From NCBI GenBank assembly GCA_040880405.1, contig JBBDIM010000213.1, forward strand, positions 1 through 58,189: a stretch of 58,189 nt of DNA, written 5' to 3'. The position numbers and the translations under genes are program-made. Position 1 is the stretch's first letter. The number at the start of each line of letters is the position of its first letter. Below are positions 27,144 through 36,275 of the stretch, piece after piece. The DNA comes from JBBDIM01 sp040880405 (GTDB lineage: Bacteria > Planctomycetota > Planctomycetia > Pirellulales > Pirellulaceae). The notes under the pieces were generated by a model. That model made no database searches. It was not told the DNA's origin and saw only the letters and a program-made list of their open reading frames with translations.

Positions 27144-27344
27144 CTACGAGGGAACCTCGCGAACCTCAAACTTGGTCTCCGAGAGTTTTGAAATCACGTC
27201 CCACAGTCGGGGGAAATCACTGCATAGCTGCTTTCTGGCTCGACCGATGGCCTCGGCCGCGGTGGCGCAAACCACGATCACTTGGTTATGGCCGACCTGG
27301 ACCAGGTAGCGATGGGATGGATCAGTGTGCGTATCACCATTCAT
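27144..27344 (-). CDS. small orf between yeaH and spoVR
   Basis: 66 residues from ATG 27344, which follows a good GAGGAG at a 7-base spacing; an in-frame ATG at 27359 lies before that SD. It lies 26 bp after the yeaH (DUF444) stop and 52 bp before spoVR, on the same strand. The sequence (RYLVQVGHNQVIVVCATA, then AEAIGRARKQLCSDFPRLW, then KLSETKFEVREV) has a regular beta-alpha-beta pattern and looks like a small folded domain. I do not recognise it. Its position and SD make it a real gene of the cluster. Confidence 0.72.
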   Translation of the reverse strand: MNGDTHTDPSHRYLVQVGHNQVIVVCATAAEAIGRARKQLCSDFPRLWDVISKLSETKFEVREVPS

Positions 27345-27370
27345 GGCGGTTCTCCTCAAGGGGAATGGGA

Positions 27371-28474
27371 CTATTTACCTTTGCCTAAAAACGTCTTGAT
27401 CGACTGATAGATGGCGTCCTTGTCCTCGATATGCGACAAGATCAAGGTTTCGTGTTGTTTACCGAAGTGGGCCACCAGCGACTTGATATATTCGCCGCTG
27501 CCATAGGGGCTTTCCACTTGGCCATAGCAGTACAGGTTGCAGACCGGCAGCAGTTGGTCGCGGAGGATCTCCAGGCATTGTCGGTTGTCTTCGCCCCAGT
27601 TGTCCCCATCGGAGAACTGGAAGCAATAAATGTTCCAATCGGCGGGGGAAAAGTTCGAATCGATAATCGACTTGGCGACGCGGTACGCCGAACTGATCCG
27701 TGTGCCGCCACTTTCCCGCGTGTGGTAGAAGGTGTGCTCATCCACCTCTTTGGCCGCGGCATCGTGAATGACATACCTCCGCTCCAAGCCCTTGTACTGA
27801 CTCCGAAGCCACGTATCGATCCAAAACGCTTCGGTTCGCACGATCTCCTTCTGCTCGTCGGTCATCGAACCGGAGACGTCCATCATGTAAATGATGGCGG
27901 CGTTTGCCTCGGGCCGGGGGACCGCCGTCCAGGATCGATACCGAGTGTCCTCGCGGATCGGAATAATCACGGGGTTTTTCGGGTCGTAGCCTCCCGAGGC
28001 GATTTGACGCCGGAGGGCTTTCACGTAGGTGCGACGAAAATGCCGGAGTGATTCCGGCCCGGTCGAGCGTATGCTGTCGTACTTGTTACGTTCCTGGGAA
28101 ATATTGGCGTCGCCCTTGGGCTCGATCTTGGGAAGCTCCAACTCGTCCCCCAGCATCTGCGCTAGTTCCTCCAGCGAGATATCGACTTCTAAGATGTGTC
28201 CTCCCGGATCACTGCCTGCCTGGCCTTCGCCATCTCCCGGATCTCCCCGACCGATCGGGTCACCTTCCTCCCCGTCTCCTTGGCCAACTCCACCGGAGTT
28301 TTTCCCATATTTGAAGTGCGGCACATCCAACTGATGGACGGGGATGCTGACCAGGTCCTTCCCCTTGCGCCCAATCATCTCGCCATGGGTGATGTACTTT
28401 CGGAGATTTTCACGAATGCGTCCGCGCACAATCTCTTTGAAGCGATTGACGTCGCGATCAATCTTCAATCCCAT
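27371..28474 (-). CDS. yeaH: DUF444 (YeaH/YhbH) family protein
   Basis: 367 residues from ATG 28474 (MGLKIDRD), the conserved start; the longer frame to 28525 is unlikely. The N-terminal region has R-F-K-E-I-V-R-G-R-I-R-E-N and GGHILEVDISLEELA. A Gly-rich linker (GVGQGDGEEGDP) follows. The C-terminal half contains a von Willebrand A-type domain with a MIDAS-like DVSGSMT and GGTRISSAY. YeaH-type proteins act with PrkA and SpoVR in stress tolerance in proteobacteria; the mechanism is unknown. It lies 111 bp downstream of prkA. Confidence 0.93.
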   Translation of the reverse strand: MGLKIDRDVNRFKEIVRGRIRENLRKYITHGEMIGRKGKDLVSIPVHQLDVPHFKYGKNSGGVGQGDGEEGDPIGRGDPGDGEGQAGSDPGGHILEVDISLEELAQMLGDELELPKIEPKGDANISQERNKYDSIRSTGPESLRHFRRTYVKALRRQIASGGYDPKNPVIIPIREDTRYRSWTAVPRPEANAAIIYMMDVSGSMTDEQKEIVRTEAFWIDTWLRSQYKGLERRYVIHDAAAKEVDEHTFYHTRESGGTRISSAYRVAKSIIDSNFSPADWNIYCFQFSDGDNWGEDNRQCLEILRDQLLPVCNLYCYGQVESPYGSGEYIKSLVAHFGKQHETLILSHIEDKDAIYQSIKTFLGKGK

Positions 28475-28585
28475 GGCGGCGTTTCCCTTATTTAAACCCG
28501 AGGCCCCACGGTGGGGCCAAGGCATGTCCGTTGCCGCGAAAACGCAACCCGATCACCCGCCACCGCGCAGGGGCGGGCAATTCGG

Positions 28586-30637
28586 TTAGGTTGCGTCTCC
28601 GCGAGCAAAAATACTGGCGACATAATTCAGGACGTCCGTCGCGCTTTCGTCGTCGTAGCCGTGATCTCGAATCAGGCGCTGTTTGACTACATCGATTTTT
28701 TCTTGGGTGTCCTGGTCAATGACATTGCTGACCAAGCTGGTGAGCTTGATCGAGTCCTTTTGGTCCTCGAAAAGTTTAAGCTGCAAGGCCTTGAACAATC
28801 GCTCGTTGGTCTTGTAGTCAAACTTCTTGCCATCGATCGATAGCGCCCCGATGTAGTTCATGATCTCGCGGCGGAAGTCGTCCTTCCGGCTTTCCGGAAT
28901 GTCGATCTTCTCCTCGATGGCCCGCATTAAGCGGTCATCCGGTTCTTCGTACTGGCCGGTGAACTTGTTCTTGACCTTTTCACGCTGGGTGTAGGCCTTC
29001 ACGCTGTCGATGTAGTTGGCGCAGAGCCGAACCATCGCCTCCTCGTCGGCCGCGATGGCCCGTTGAACCTCGTTTTTGACGATGTTTTCGTACTCTTCCT
29101 TGACCACCTCCAGCAGTTCGCGGAAGTGTTCCCGTTGATCCTCGCTGTTGATCAGCGAGTGGCTTCCCAGGCCCGCTTCCAGTTCATTGAGGACCATGAA
29201 TGGATTGATCGAGCTAGAATCGGGGTGGGCCACCAAGGCATTCGAGATCTTGTCCTGCACGTAGCGGGGCGAGATCCCGGTCATTCCTTCCCTTCGGGTT
29301 TGGGTTCGCAATTCTTTGATGTTCTCTTCCGTGAACCCCGGGAGAGATTTCCCGTCGTACAGCTTCAACTTCTGTAGCAGGCTGAGGCTGGCGTTCTTGG
29401 GCTCTTCGAGACGGGTGAGGATCGCCCACATGGCGGCCATTTCGATGGTGTGGGGAGCGATATGCTTCCCCTTTACCTTTTCTTTGTTGTAATCCTTTTC
29501 GTAGATCTTTACCTCGTCGCTCAAGCGGGTGACGTAGGGGATATCAATTTTCACCGTCCGGTCGCGGAGGGCTTCCATGAACTCGTTGTTCTGAAGACGA
29601 CGATACTCCGGCTCGTTGGTATGCCCCAGGATCACTTCGTCGATGTCGGTTTGGGCGAACTTCTTCGGCTTCACCTTATGTTCTTGACTGGCGCCGAGCA
29701 GGTCGTAAAGGAAAGCGACATCCAGTTTCAGGACCTCGATGAATTCGATGATCCCCCGATTGGCGACATTAAATTCGCCATCGAAGTTGAAGGCCCGAGG
29801 ATCGCTATCGGTGCCGAACTCGGCGATCTTGCGGTAGTTGATATCACCGGTCAGCTCGGTTGAATCTTGATTTTTCTCGTCCTTCGGTTGAAACGTCCCG
29901 ATCCCGATTCGATCTTTCTCGCTCAAGATGACGCGCCGCACGCGGACATCCTGAATCACCTTCGTCCAGTCGCCACCATGCCGCTGGAGATTCTCCATGT
30001 ACATGTAGCGGCAAAACGGGCAAAGCTCACCATCGATCTTTACTTGGAAGCCTTCCCCGCCACTTTTTTGATTAAGGAACGCAGTAATCTCCGGGCGGAA
30101 CTCTTCGGGAACCACATGCAACGGTTCCTCGTTCATCGGGCACCAATGCACCAAGGGGGAGGCATCGGTCGACGTTGGATCGACCCATCCGAGGGCGTAG
30201 ATTGCCCCCTCATCGGTCGCCGAATATCGCTCAATCCCTTTCTTTAAGAGCCGCGCGATCGTGCTTTTGCTGCTTCCGACCGGCCCATGCAGCAGGAGAA
30301 CCCGCTTTTCGATTCCGTAGCCATGCGCGGCCGATTTCAGGGCGTTGACCAGGGCGGTCTCGGCATCTTCAAGGCCAAAAATCGCGTCCTTGCCATTGTC
30401 CATCGGGTCGTCGAAAAAGCGGTAATGCAACTTCTTCTCGCGCCGCGACGTGTAGGTGTCGACGCCGTAGGACAAAATCATGTCGTAGCAGCGCTGGAAC
30501 GCGTTACGCGTGATGGCCGGATTTTCCGCAACCATGTCAAGGTATTGCTCAAACGACCCTTGCCAAGTCTTTTTGCGAAACTGTTCTAGATTTTGACGCT
30601 CGGCCAACAGCGTCAAAAGTTCCCGACCATTATTCAT
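28586..30637 (-). CDS. prkA: PrkA family serine protein kinase / AAA protein
   Basis: 683 residues from ATG 30637 (MNNGRELL); the frame extends to 30820 without support. The AAA-like N-terminal domain has Walker A GPVGSSKST (residues 118-126). The C-terminal half is the PrkA domain. PrkA (YeaG in E. coli) is a cytosolic kinase/AAA protease-like factor for starvation and stress adaptation, working with YeaH and SpoVR. The next upstream gene on this strand is the receiver protein at 31276-31668, more than 600 bp away. The gene starts the stress cluster. Confidence 0.95.
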   Translation of the reverse strand: MNNGRELLTLLAERQNLEQFRKKTWQGSFEQYLDMVAENPAITRNAFQRCYDMILSYGVDTYTSRREKKLHYRFFDDPMDNGKDAIFGLEDAETALVNALKSAAHGYGIEKRVLLLHGPVGSSKSTIARLLKKGIERYSATDEGAIYALGWVDPTSTDASPLVHWCPMNEEPLHVVPEEFRPEITAFLNQKSGGEGFQVKIDGELCPFCRYMYMENLQRHGGDWTKVIQDVRVRRVILSEKDRIGIGTFQPKDEKNQDSTELTGDINYRKIAEFGTDSDPRAFNFDGEFNVANRGIIEFIEVLKLDVAFLYDLLGASQEHKVKPKKFAQTDIDEVILGHTNEPEYRRLQNNEFMEALRDRTVKIDIPYVTRLSDEVKIYEKDYNKEKVKGKHIAPHTIEMAAMWAILTRLEEPKNASLSLLQKLKLYDGKSLPGFTEENIKELRTQTRREGMTGISPRYVQDKISNALVAHPDSSSINPFMVLNELEAGLGSHSLINSEDQREHFRELLEVVKEEYENIVKNEVQRAIAADEEAMVRLCANYIDSVKAYTQREKVKNKFTGQYEEPDDRLMRAIEEKIDIPESRKDDFRREIMNYIGALSIDGKKFDYKTNERLFKALQLKLFEDQKDSIKLTSLVSNVIDQDTQEKIDVVKQRLIRDHGYDDESATDVLNYVASIFARGDAT

Positions 30638-31275
30638 TGGAATGCTTGCTCCTCTCCGTCGACCGTTGATCTCGCGCCCTTGCCGAGTTGGACTGCCGGA
30701 GCGGGAGACAGCTCCGCCGATCCATTTGTGGGCGAAATCAATGTGGCTTACGGCTCGTTGATGGAAATTCGGCGCGATAGATGTTCCGCGACTCCAACTC
30801 TCGTGAAGCGGTCGTGTCATTCAAACAGCGCAGGCGCACGCACAAACCGGGAGGGTTTTGTGGGAACGGACCTCGCTTTAAGAAAGAACGACGCGAAGCA
30901 AAGAGCGGAGGGTCGGTCGACCGAAGATAAAAAAGGCCGACCCGTTGGCGGTTACCTATCAACTCCCTCACTTCCAAGTATCGGTCGAGACTGGAAATGG
31001 AGCAATAGAAAGATTGGCCCAAATTTAATCCAGTGGGCAATCGTGAAATTTGGTACGAGGCGCAACGTCCACCGAAATCAAGAGTTCAGATGAAACCGAA
31101 TCGACCCGCCGGAACGGCTTAATTTCCCAAAATTACCGCAATCCCAATCGGAGATACGCTTGTCCAGTAGGGGATCCCAACCATTCGGGGCGGCCCTGGA
31201 AGGTGGTTAGCGGAGGGAAAAAGTCAGATATCAACCGCCGAAAATTTCCAAGCTACGGCGGAAATAAGTGGCTCC
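30638..31275. other. 638-bp non-coding interval upstream of prkA
   Basis: No gene is seen here. A plus-strand frame (30593-31093) is the antisense shadow of the 5' end of prkA and runs into this gap without any domain. The prkA promoter must lie here. A 10-bp perfect palindrome CGGTCGACCG occurs at 30914-30923, and GGGTCGG/CCGACCC arms at 30910-30916 and 30937-30943 frame it. I looked for a sigma54-type promoter in front of prkA on the minus strand and saw none. Confidence 0.5.
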
Positions 31276-31668
31276 TCAAGCGGATAGCAGTCGCTGGACA
31301 CTTTCGAGAAGTCGGTCCATGGGGAACGGTTTGCGAATATAATCGTCGACTCCCAACATCTCGGCGTAGGCCTTATGTCGGGCCCCCTCGTTGCCGGTGA
31401 CCATGATCACTTTGGTCGGGATTCGCCGCGACTGACGCAGCTTCTCCAGTACAAGAAACCCGCTCCGTTTGGGCATCATCATGTCTAGGACGATCAAATC
31501 GGGGTCATCGCGTTCGGCGAGGGCCAACCCCTGATTGCCGTCCTGAGCCACGATCACGCGGTAACCCTTGGATTCCAACGCGAAACGCATCGTCTCCACG
31601 ATTTCTACGTCGTCGTCTACCAGTAAAATGGTTTTCGGATCCGCCGTGTTGGCCGCCGTCTCGCTCAT
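31276..31668 (-). CDS. stand-alone response regulator receiver protein
   Basis: 130 residues, receiver domain only: the acidic cluster VDDD, phosphoacceptor Asp62 in LIVLDMMMPK, Thr91 in MVTGNEG and Lys113 in IRKPF. There is no output domain, so it works by protein contact or by passing a phosphoryl group on. It has no adjacent kinase. It lies upstream of the prkA cluster on the same strand, but with 638 bp between, so a link is possible and unproven. It is divergent from the PhyH gene. Confidence 0.93.
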   Translation of the reverse strand: MSETAANTADPKTILLVDDDVEIVETMRFALESKGYRVIVAQDGNQGLALAERDDPDLIVLDMMMPKRSGFLVLEKLRQSRRIPTKVIMVTGNEGARHKAYAEMLGVDDYIRKPFPMDRLLESVQRLLSA

Positions 31669-31915
31669 ACCGACCCCATCTCACCCAAAACCGATTCATC
31701 GCTTGCGCGGCAATCCCGCCGCACGTTCCAAACACATACAACTACTCGATTTGAAGTGAATTCGCAACGGTGGGCAAGCCTCCCTCGGGAGGGAAATAGC
31801 GGATCGGTTGCGATCCGAGCCCCGACTCGGGATAATACGCCGGTTGTGCGAGTTTTCGCGACTCTCAGGCGAGCTAGATTAACCGTTCGACTCCTACCCC
31901 CAAGAGCATTGCCGG

Positions 31916-32695
31916 ATGTCTGAACTTGAAACCACATTTTCCGCCGCTGAGTTAAAACAATTTGAGACCGAGGGCTTCGTCCTCGTGCGGGGCCTTTATA
32001 CGGGCAACGAGATGAGGAAGTTGCTCGAATTCGCGCAGGCCGATCCTCGGCTTACTGGTTCCACTTACGGAAAAAAAGACGCCAGCGGTCAGGAAACGAA
32101 GCTCGCGTTGTGGAATGACCCCAGCGAGGACCTGTACAGCATGTTTTCGCGGAATCCGCGGAATGTCGACCGGATGGAGCAGGTGCTGGGTGGTGAGGTT
32201 TACCACTGGCATACGAAGATGATGCAGAAGGAGCCCAAGGTCGGTGGGGCCTGGGAGTGGCACCAGGACTACGGCTATTGGTACAACGATGGCTGCCTCT
32301 TTCCGGACATGGCGAGTTGCTTAATCTCGGTCACGCGGGCCAACCAGGAGAATGGATGCCTCCAGGTGATTCCGGGATCGCATCGATTGGGACGAATTGA
32401 TCACAGCAAGACTGGGGGCCAGACCGGTGCCGATCAGGAACGTGTCGACGCCGCGCTGGAGCGGCTAGGCCTGCATTACGTCGAAGCGGAGCCGGGAGAC
32501 GCCCTGTTTTTCCATGGAAATCTGCTGCATCGGAGCGATCAGAATCGCTCGGAATTTCCCCGCTGGTCGTTGATCTCTTGCTACAACGCTGCCCGCAACG
32601 ACCCCTACAAACCATCCAAACATCCGAGTTATACACCGCTTTTGAAAGTCGCCGTCGACGCCGTCAACGTTTGGCATCCTGTCGAGACGGCATAG
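31916..32695 (+). CDS. phytanoyl-CoA dioxygenase (PhyH) family protein
   Basis: 259 residues, cytosolic. The iron-binding 2-His-1-carboxylate set reads as His116 and Asp118 (WEWHQDYGYW) and His205 (HGNLLHRSDQNRS). The 2-oxoglutarate side includes RSEFPRWSLI. PhyH-type enzymes hydroxylate various acids, sugars or small molecules using O2, Fe(II) and 2-oxoglutarate. It is followed by a Gfo/Idh/MocA oxidoreductase gene 64 bp on, and such pairs often act on one carbohydrate-type substrate (inference). A 7-bp hairpin lies at 31800-31817 upstream. Confidence 0.9.
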   Translation: MSELETTFSAAELKQFETEGFVLVRGLYTGNEMRKLLEFAQADPRLTGSTYGKKDASGQETKLALWNDPSEDLYSMFSRNPRNVDRMEQVLGGEVYHWHTKMMQKEPKVGGAWEWHQDYGYWYNDGCLFPDMASCLISVTRANQENGCLQVIPGSHRLGRIDHSKTGGQTGADQERVDAALERLGLHYVEAEPGDALFFHGNLLHRSDQNRSEFPRWSLISCYNAARNDPYKPSKHPSYTPLLKVAVDAVNVWHPVETA

Positions 32696-32759
32696 GCCGA
32701 AAACCGCGTAGTCGCCGGTAAGCCGCTGGAGTTGATTTTCAGGAAGAGTCACGGAAGAA

Positions 32760-33902
32760 ATGAGCACCAAGAAGACGGAACCAACGGCAATGACCGAGAA
32801 ACCGCGCCATCGCGCTGTCGGCCCACAGGCGGAACGTGAGATCGAGGCACCGCATCTCTCCTACCAGCCACAGAACCCTCAACGGACCCGACCTCGAATT
32901 GCCTTAATCGGCTGTGGGGGGATCACCCGTGAGCATCTCAAGGCATACCGCGCCGCGGGGTACGATGTCGCGGCTTTGTGTGATATCAACCTGGAAAGCG
33001 CCCGGAACCGCCAAGAGGAGTTCTATCCAGAGGCGGATATTTACTCCAATCACCGCGAAATGCTCAAGCGGGATGATATCGAGGTGGTCGATATCACCAC
33101 CCATCCGCCGGTGCGTCCCCCGTTGATCGAGGATGCCCTGCTCGCCGGGAAACACGTCTTGAGCCAAAAGCCGTTTGTGCTCGATCTGAAGGTGGGGCAA
33201 CAATTGGTCGAACTGGCCGACCAGTGTGGCCGCATTTTGGCGGTCAATCAGAACGCCCGGTGGGCTCCGCATTTCAGCTACGCGAGGGCGGCGGTGGTGG
33301 CAGGGTTGGTGGGGGATGTCAACGGCATTCAGATGGCGATTCACTGGGATCACCGCTGGGTAGAGGGAACCCCCTTCGAAAAGATCCGCCATCTCATCCT
33401 GTACGATTACGCGATTCACTGGTTCGATTTCGTAAACTACGTGATGCAGGGCTCGACGCCGCTCAGGTGTTACGCCTCGACCACCTATAACCAGGGGCAA
33501 ACCTTGTACCCGCCCCTCAGTGCCCAGGTCGCCATTGAGTACCCGCATACTCAGGTTTCGATAGGCTACAACGCGGGCACGCCGTACGGTCGACAAGACT
33601 CCACCTACATCGCTGGCAGCGCCGGCAGCATTTTCTCCACGGGCCCTAATGAAAAAGAGCAGGACCTCACCCTGTTCACCGCCGAGGGAATCGCCCGACC
33701 GAAGCTTCAAGGAAGCTGGTTTCCGGATGGATTTCATGGGGCGATGGGAGAACTGCTACTCGCGATTGAAGAGGGACGGCAGCCAACCCACTCCGCCCGA
33801 GATAACCTGGGAAGTCTCGCCCTCTGTTTCGCCGCGATTCACAGCGCGGAGACTCACGAAGTGGTTACTCCTGGAGAGGTCCTCCACTTGCCAAACGGCT
33901 AA
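32760..33902 (+). CDS. Gfo/Idh/MocA family oxidoreductase
   Basis: 380 residues. After a polar start of about 40 residues, a Rossmann NAD(P) motif begins at RIALIGCGGITREHLKAY, followed by CDINLESA, DIEVVDITTHPPVRPPLIEDAL, the family signature GKHVLSQKPF (Lys of EKP-type triplet; here QKP) and an Asn/Arg-containing region AVNQNARWAPH. The C-terminal half is the dimerisation and substrate domain. Members oxidise or reduce sugars, inositols or related alcohols. The start follows a GGAAG site. The gene is closed by a bidirectional terminator shared with the next gene. Confidence 0.92.
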   Translation: MSTKKTEPTAMTEKPRHRAVGPQAEREIEAPHLSYQPQNPQRTRPRIALIGCGGITREHLKAYRAAGYDVAALCDINLESARNRQEEFYPEADIYSNHREMLKRDDIEVVDITTHPPVRPPLIEDALLAGKHVLSQKPFVLDLKVGQQLVELADQCGRILAVNQNARWAPHFSYARAAVVAGLVGDVNGIQMAIHWDHRWVEGTPFEKIRHLILYDYAIHWFDFVNYVMQGSTPLRCYASTTYNQGQTLYPPLSAQVAIEYPHTQVSIGYNAGTPYGRQDSTYIAGSAGSIFSTGPNEKEQDLTLFTAEGIARPKLQGSWFPDGFHGAMGELLLAIEEGRQPTHSARDNLGSLALCFAAIHSAETHEVVTPGEVLHLPNG

Positions 33903-33912
33903 CCCGGAACCC

Positions 33913-33956
33913 AAAAAAGGCCGGGCGAGTTCCCCGCGAGGATTTCGCCCGACCTT
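33913..33956 (-). terminator. bidirectional terminator between convergent genes
   Basis: A 12-bp stem with one mismatch (33917-33928 with 33945-33956) is followed on the minus strand by six T residues (33913-33918), closing the gene at 33992-35782. On the plus strand it is followed by GATCTTTGAA, a weaker stop for the oxidoreductase gene. Confidence 0.8.
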
Positions 33957-33991
33957 GATCTTTGAATGATAAACGACCTTTTCAGGCGATC

Positions 33992-35782
33992 TTACTTCTC
34001 TTCATCCGATTGCTTTAGACTGAATTCAATCAAGTGAATCCCGTTCTCGTCATCCAGCAATAGGGTACCGGCGGGGGCCAGGTATTTGCCGATGACACTG
34101 GCGTCTGGGGGGGGATTGGTTTGCAGATTCCGGTTGAGATTTTGGAAGAACTGGTTGTTCTCCTGGTCCGCTAAGTTTTCTCGCGTCGATTCCGCTTTCG
34201 CCAAATCGAACAGCATCTTGAACGATTGATCCGGTCGAGCGAATCGTACCATCCCCACTTTACTCTCGCGCGACTGACGCTGGATTTTTTCGATCGTCGC
34301 CTTGTAGGTCGGATCGTCCATCAGCGGGTTCTCACCATGTAGGTGCGTCATAACAACCCGCTCCACGATGCCTGGCCGATCCGCCACGAACACGTAATCC
34401 CCAATCATACCGATACAGGGAGTCGGCCGCATTGCCCGTCGCCGTTCCCGACGTCGCAGTTGCTGTTCGTCCGCATCCTCGGGGGCCTCTCTCGGTTCAG
34501 GCGGATTCCGTTCAAAGAATTCAATCCCGGCGATCTCCGACCGCTTGAAACCCTCGGAAAAACCAGGCATCTCTTCGTACATTCGATCAAGTGTTAGTCG
34601 CATGTCCACAGCATCCTTCACCTGAACGGCGAGGAAGGTGGCTTCGCTGTTGAGTCGGGCCGGCGGTTCGTACCACTGGAACCAAGTAGTACGCCCCGCC
34701 AGGTTGTCGAGAATGTCGGTCTTTAAGTCCACCTTGATGAATCGATTCACCCTGCGGTCAACATCTTCGGCCAGTTTCCCCTCGCCTACGATGTCGTCGT
34801 AAAGTTTTTCGAAGGCATCGTACGACTTGGCGATATCCCAGTTAAGCGTTGAATAACGAGTCACATCGCCTGGCACCCAGTATTCCGGGGTGGAATCGGC
34901 GTTCTCGAGGGCAATTAATTGAAGCACCCCCTTACGTGGGCTTTTGAGCATCAAGTGGGCATGCATGATCGTGTCGAAGTCTTCGGACTCCAGCACGATA
35001 CTGCCCCCCGCGGCTTGAATCCCGTCCAATCCCAAAACAGGGAAAAACGCCGTGATAAAGGTTCCTTGGCCGCTGAGCCGGGTCGCCGTGCGGATGATCT
35101 CAGTGGGGTTGGCGTACCAAACCAATTGGGCCGGTTCGTTGTTGGTTCCACGGCAAGCGGTGACGATGGTGGTGAAGCGATTGTCGCGAATCAGGGGATC
35201 TTCCCGATTCCCATCCCAACTGTCGATTAAATCCTCGATCTGCTCTACGCGATTCGAAAGAACCAAGACATCGTCATGCATGATGATCGAAAGGGGCCCA
35301 CCTCGCCCGACGATGGTCGTGATCTTAACGTCGCCATAAGTGGTTCGGTCGATCTCCGCCTCGTCACGGCGGGCGAGATCCTCGAGTACCTCAATCGCCT
35401 TTTTAGCAGTCGCCGGGTCTTCTGCCAGTTCCAGCATGATGACCACGGCGGGAATTCCGGTGTCCATCGGGACGACTGCCACCGCGATTTCTCCCTGAGG
35501 AATGGACAATAGTTCGTTCCAAGTGAAGCCAATCTCCTGCTCGACGTTTTCCGTTGATTCCGTAACCGATCGCCACAACCCGGAAATGAACGGTTTCATC
35601 TCCGGATCTTGCATCATTCGTCCAAACGAGGTCTCGTTAAAAAGGGTCCGGAAATGGTTGACGTTTTCGACCCGGGCATAGAACAGTGAACTGTCGGGCA
35701 AAAGTCGGGAAGCACTGGGACGCTGGGCCATTGCCAGCGTCGGTGCCAGTAAGCAAGCGAGAAACGCGATCGTACGAACCAT
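33992..35782 (-). CDS. exported protein of unknown function
   Basis: 596 residues with a signal peptide (AFLACLLAPTLAMAQ). The sequence begins with LLPDSSLFYARVENVNHF, the kind of start seen in DUF3352-like exported proteins of planctomycetes: two repeated alpha/beta-type halves that begin with a conserved L-x-A-R-V/V-x-x-V segment. Lys/Arg/Glu-rich parts alternate with beta strands, and a linker near residues 415-440 is Arg/Glu-rich (DEQQLRRRERRRAM). The family resemblance is weak; the role is unknown. It ends at a bidirectional terminator and has no obvious partner. Confidence 0.65.
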   Translation of the reverse strand: MVRTIAFLACLLAPTLAMAQRPSASRLLPDSSLFYARVENVNHFRTLFNETSFGRMMQDPEMKPFISGLWRSVTESTENVEQEIGFTWNELLSIPQGEIAVAVVPMDTGIPAVVIMLELAEDPATAKKAIEVLEDLARRDEAEIDRTTYGDVKITTIVGRGGPLSIIMHDDVLVLSNRVEQIEDLIDSWDGNREDPLIRDNRFTTIVTACRGTNNEPAQLVWYANPTEIIRTATRLSGQGTFITAFFPVLGLDGIQAAGGSIVLESEDFDTIMHAHLMLKSPRKGVLQLIALENADSTPEYWVPGDVTRYSTLNWDIAKSYDAFEKLYDDIVGEGKLAEDVDRRVNRFIKVDLKTDILDNLAGRTTWFQWYEPPARLNSEATFLAVQVKDAVDMRLTLDRMYEEMPGFSEGFKRSEIAGIEFFERNPPEPREAPEDADEQQLRRRERRRAMRPTPCIGMIGDYVFVADRPGIVERVVMTHLHGENPLMDDPTYKATIEKIQRQSRESKVGMVRFARPDQSFKMLFDLAKAESTRENLADQENNQFFQNLNRNLQTNPPPDASVIGKYLAPAGTLLLDDENGIHLIEFSLKQSDEEK

Positions 35783-36275
35783 CGGGGGCAGACCTTATAA
35801 AAGGAAAGGGGGGCTGACGCCGGCGGATTAGCTCCGCGGAAATCGGCCTATCGTTACTAGCTAACCCGTCCTACCCCAAATTCGCTGGGGCAGTTTCAAA
35901 TTTCCGTTGGCAATGAACGATTTTTCATGTCGATCCGCTTGGCGAAGATTTGCCATCTATTCCGATTGCACCTACCCATGAGGTCGGATGGGACGAATAA
36001 CGCGGGAATTGCCGACAATTAGCATTGTCCGCCCGATACCAGAACCAGCGGGAGAGGTTGGATCCTACCGAGGAACCGGTGATTTGCAACTTCCCTCCCG
36101 AAACGTGATAATAAGTTGCCGTAAGAGATGTTGCGGTACATTTCTCACCGGAGTTGATTCTGTGGTAGGGACAACCCCTGACAAATGGTCCCAATCCCGA
36201 GGATCCGTCCCCGAAAAGCGTGCCATCCGAAGCCATAACGATATGGCCACCGCGAATATTTAGGAGCTCGAATCG
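35783..36275. other. 493-bp intergenic region between divergent genes
   Basis: No gene of its own is seen here. Short plus- and minus-strand open frames occur but start from or run into the neighbours and have no domain. The last bases give AGGAG before the ATG at 36276. Promoters for both divergent genes must be here; none could be assigned. Confidence 0.5.

Noticed and set aside
30593..31093. 166-residue plus-strand frame at the 5' side of prkA
   Set aside because: Partly antisense to prkA; no domain or ribosome-binding site; likely chance.
30638..31275. sigma54-type promoter for prkA
   Set aside because: I looked for the GG-N10-GC pattern on the minus strand because E. coli yeaGH is nitrogen/stress controlled, but found no acceptable match.
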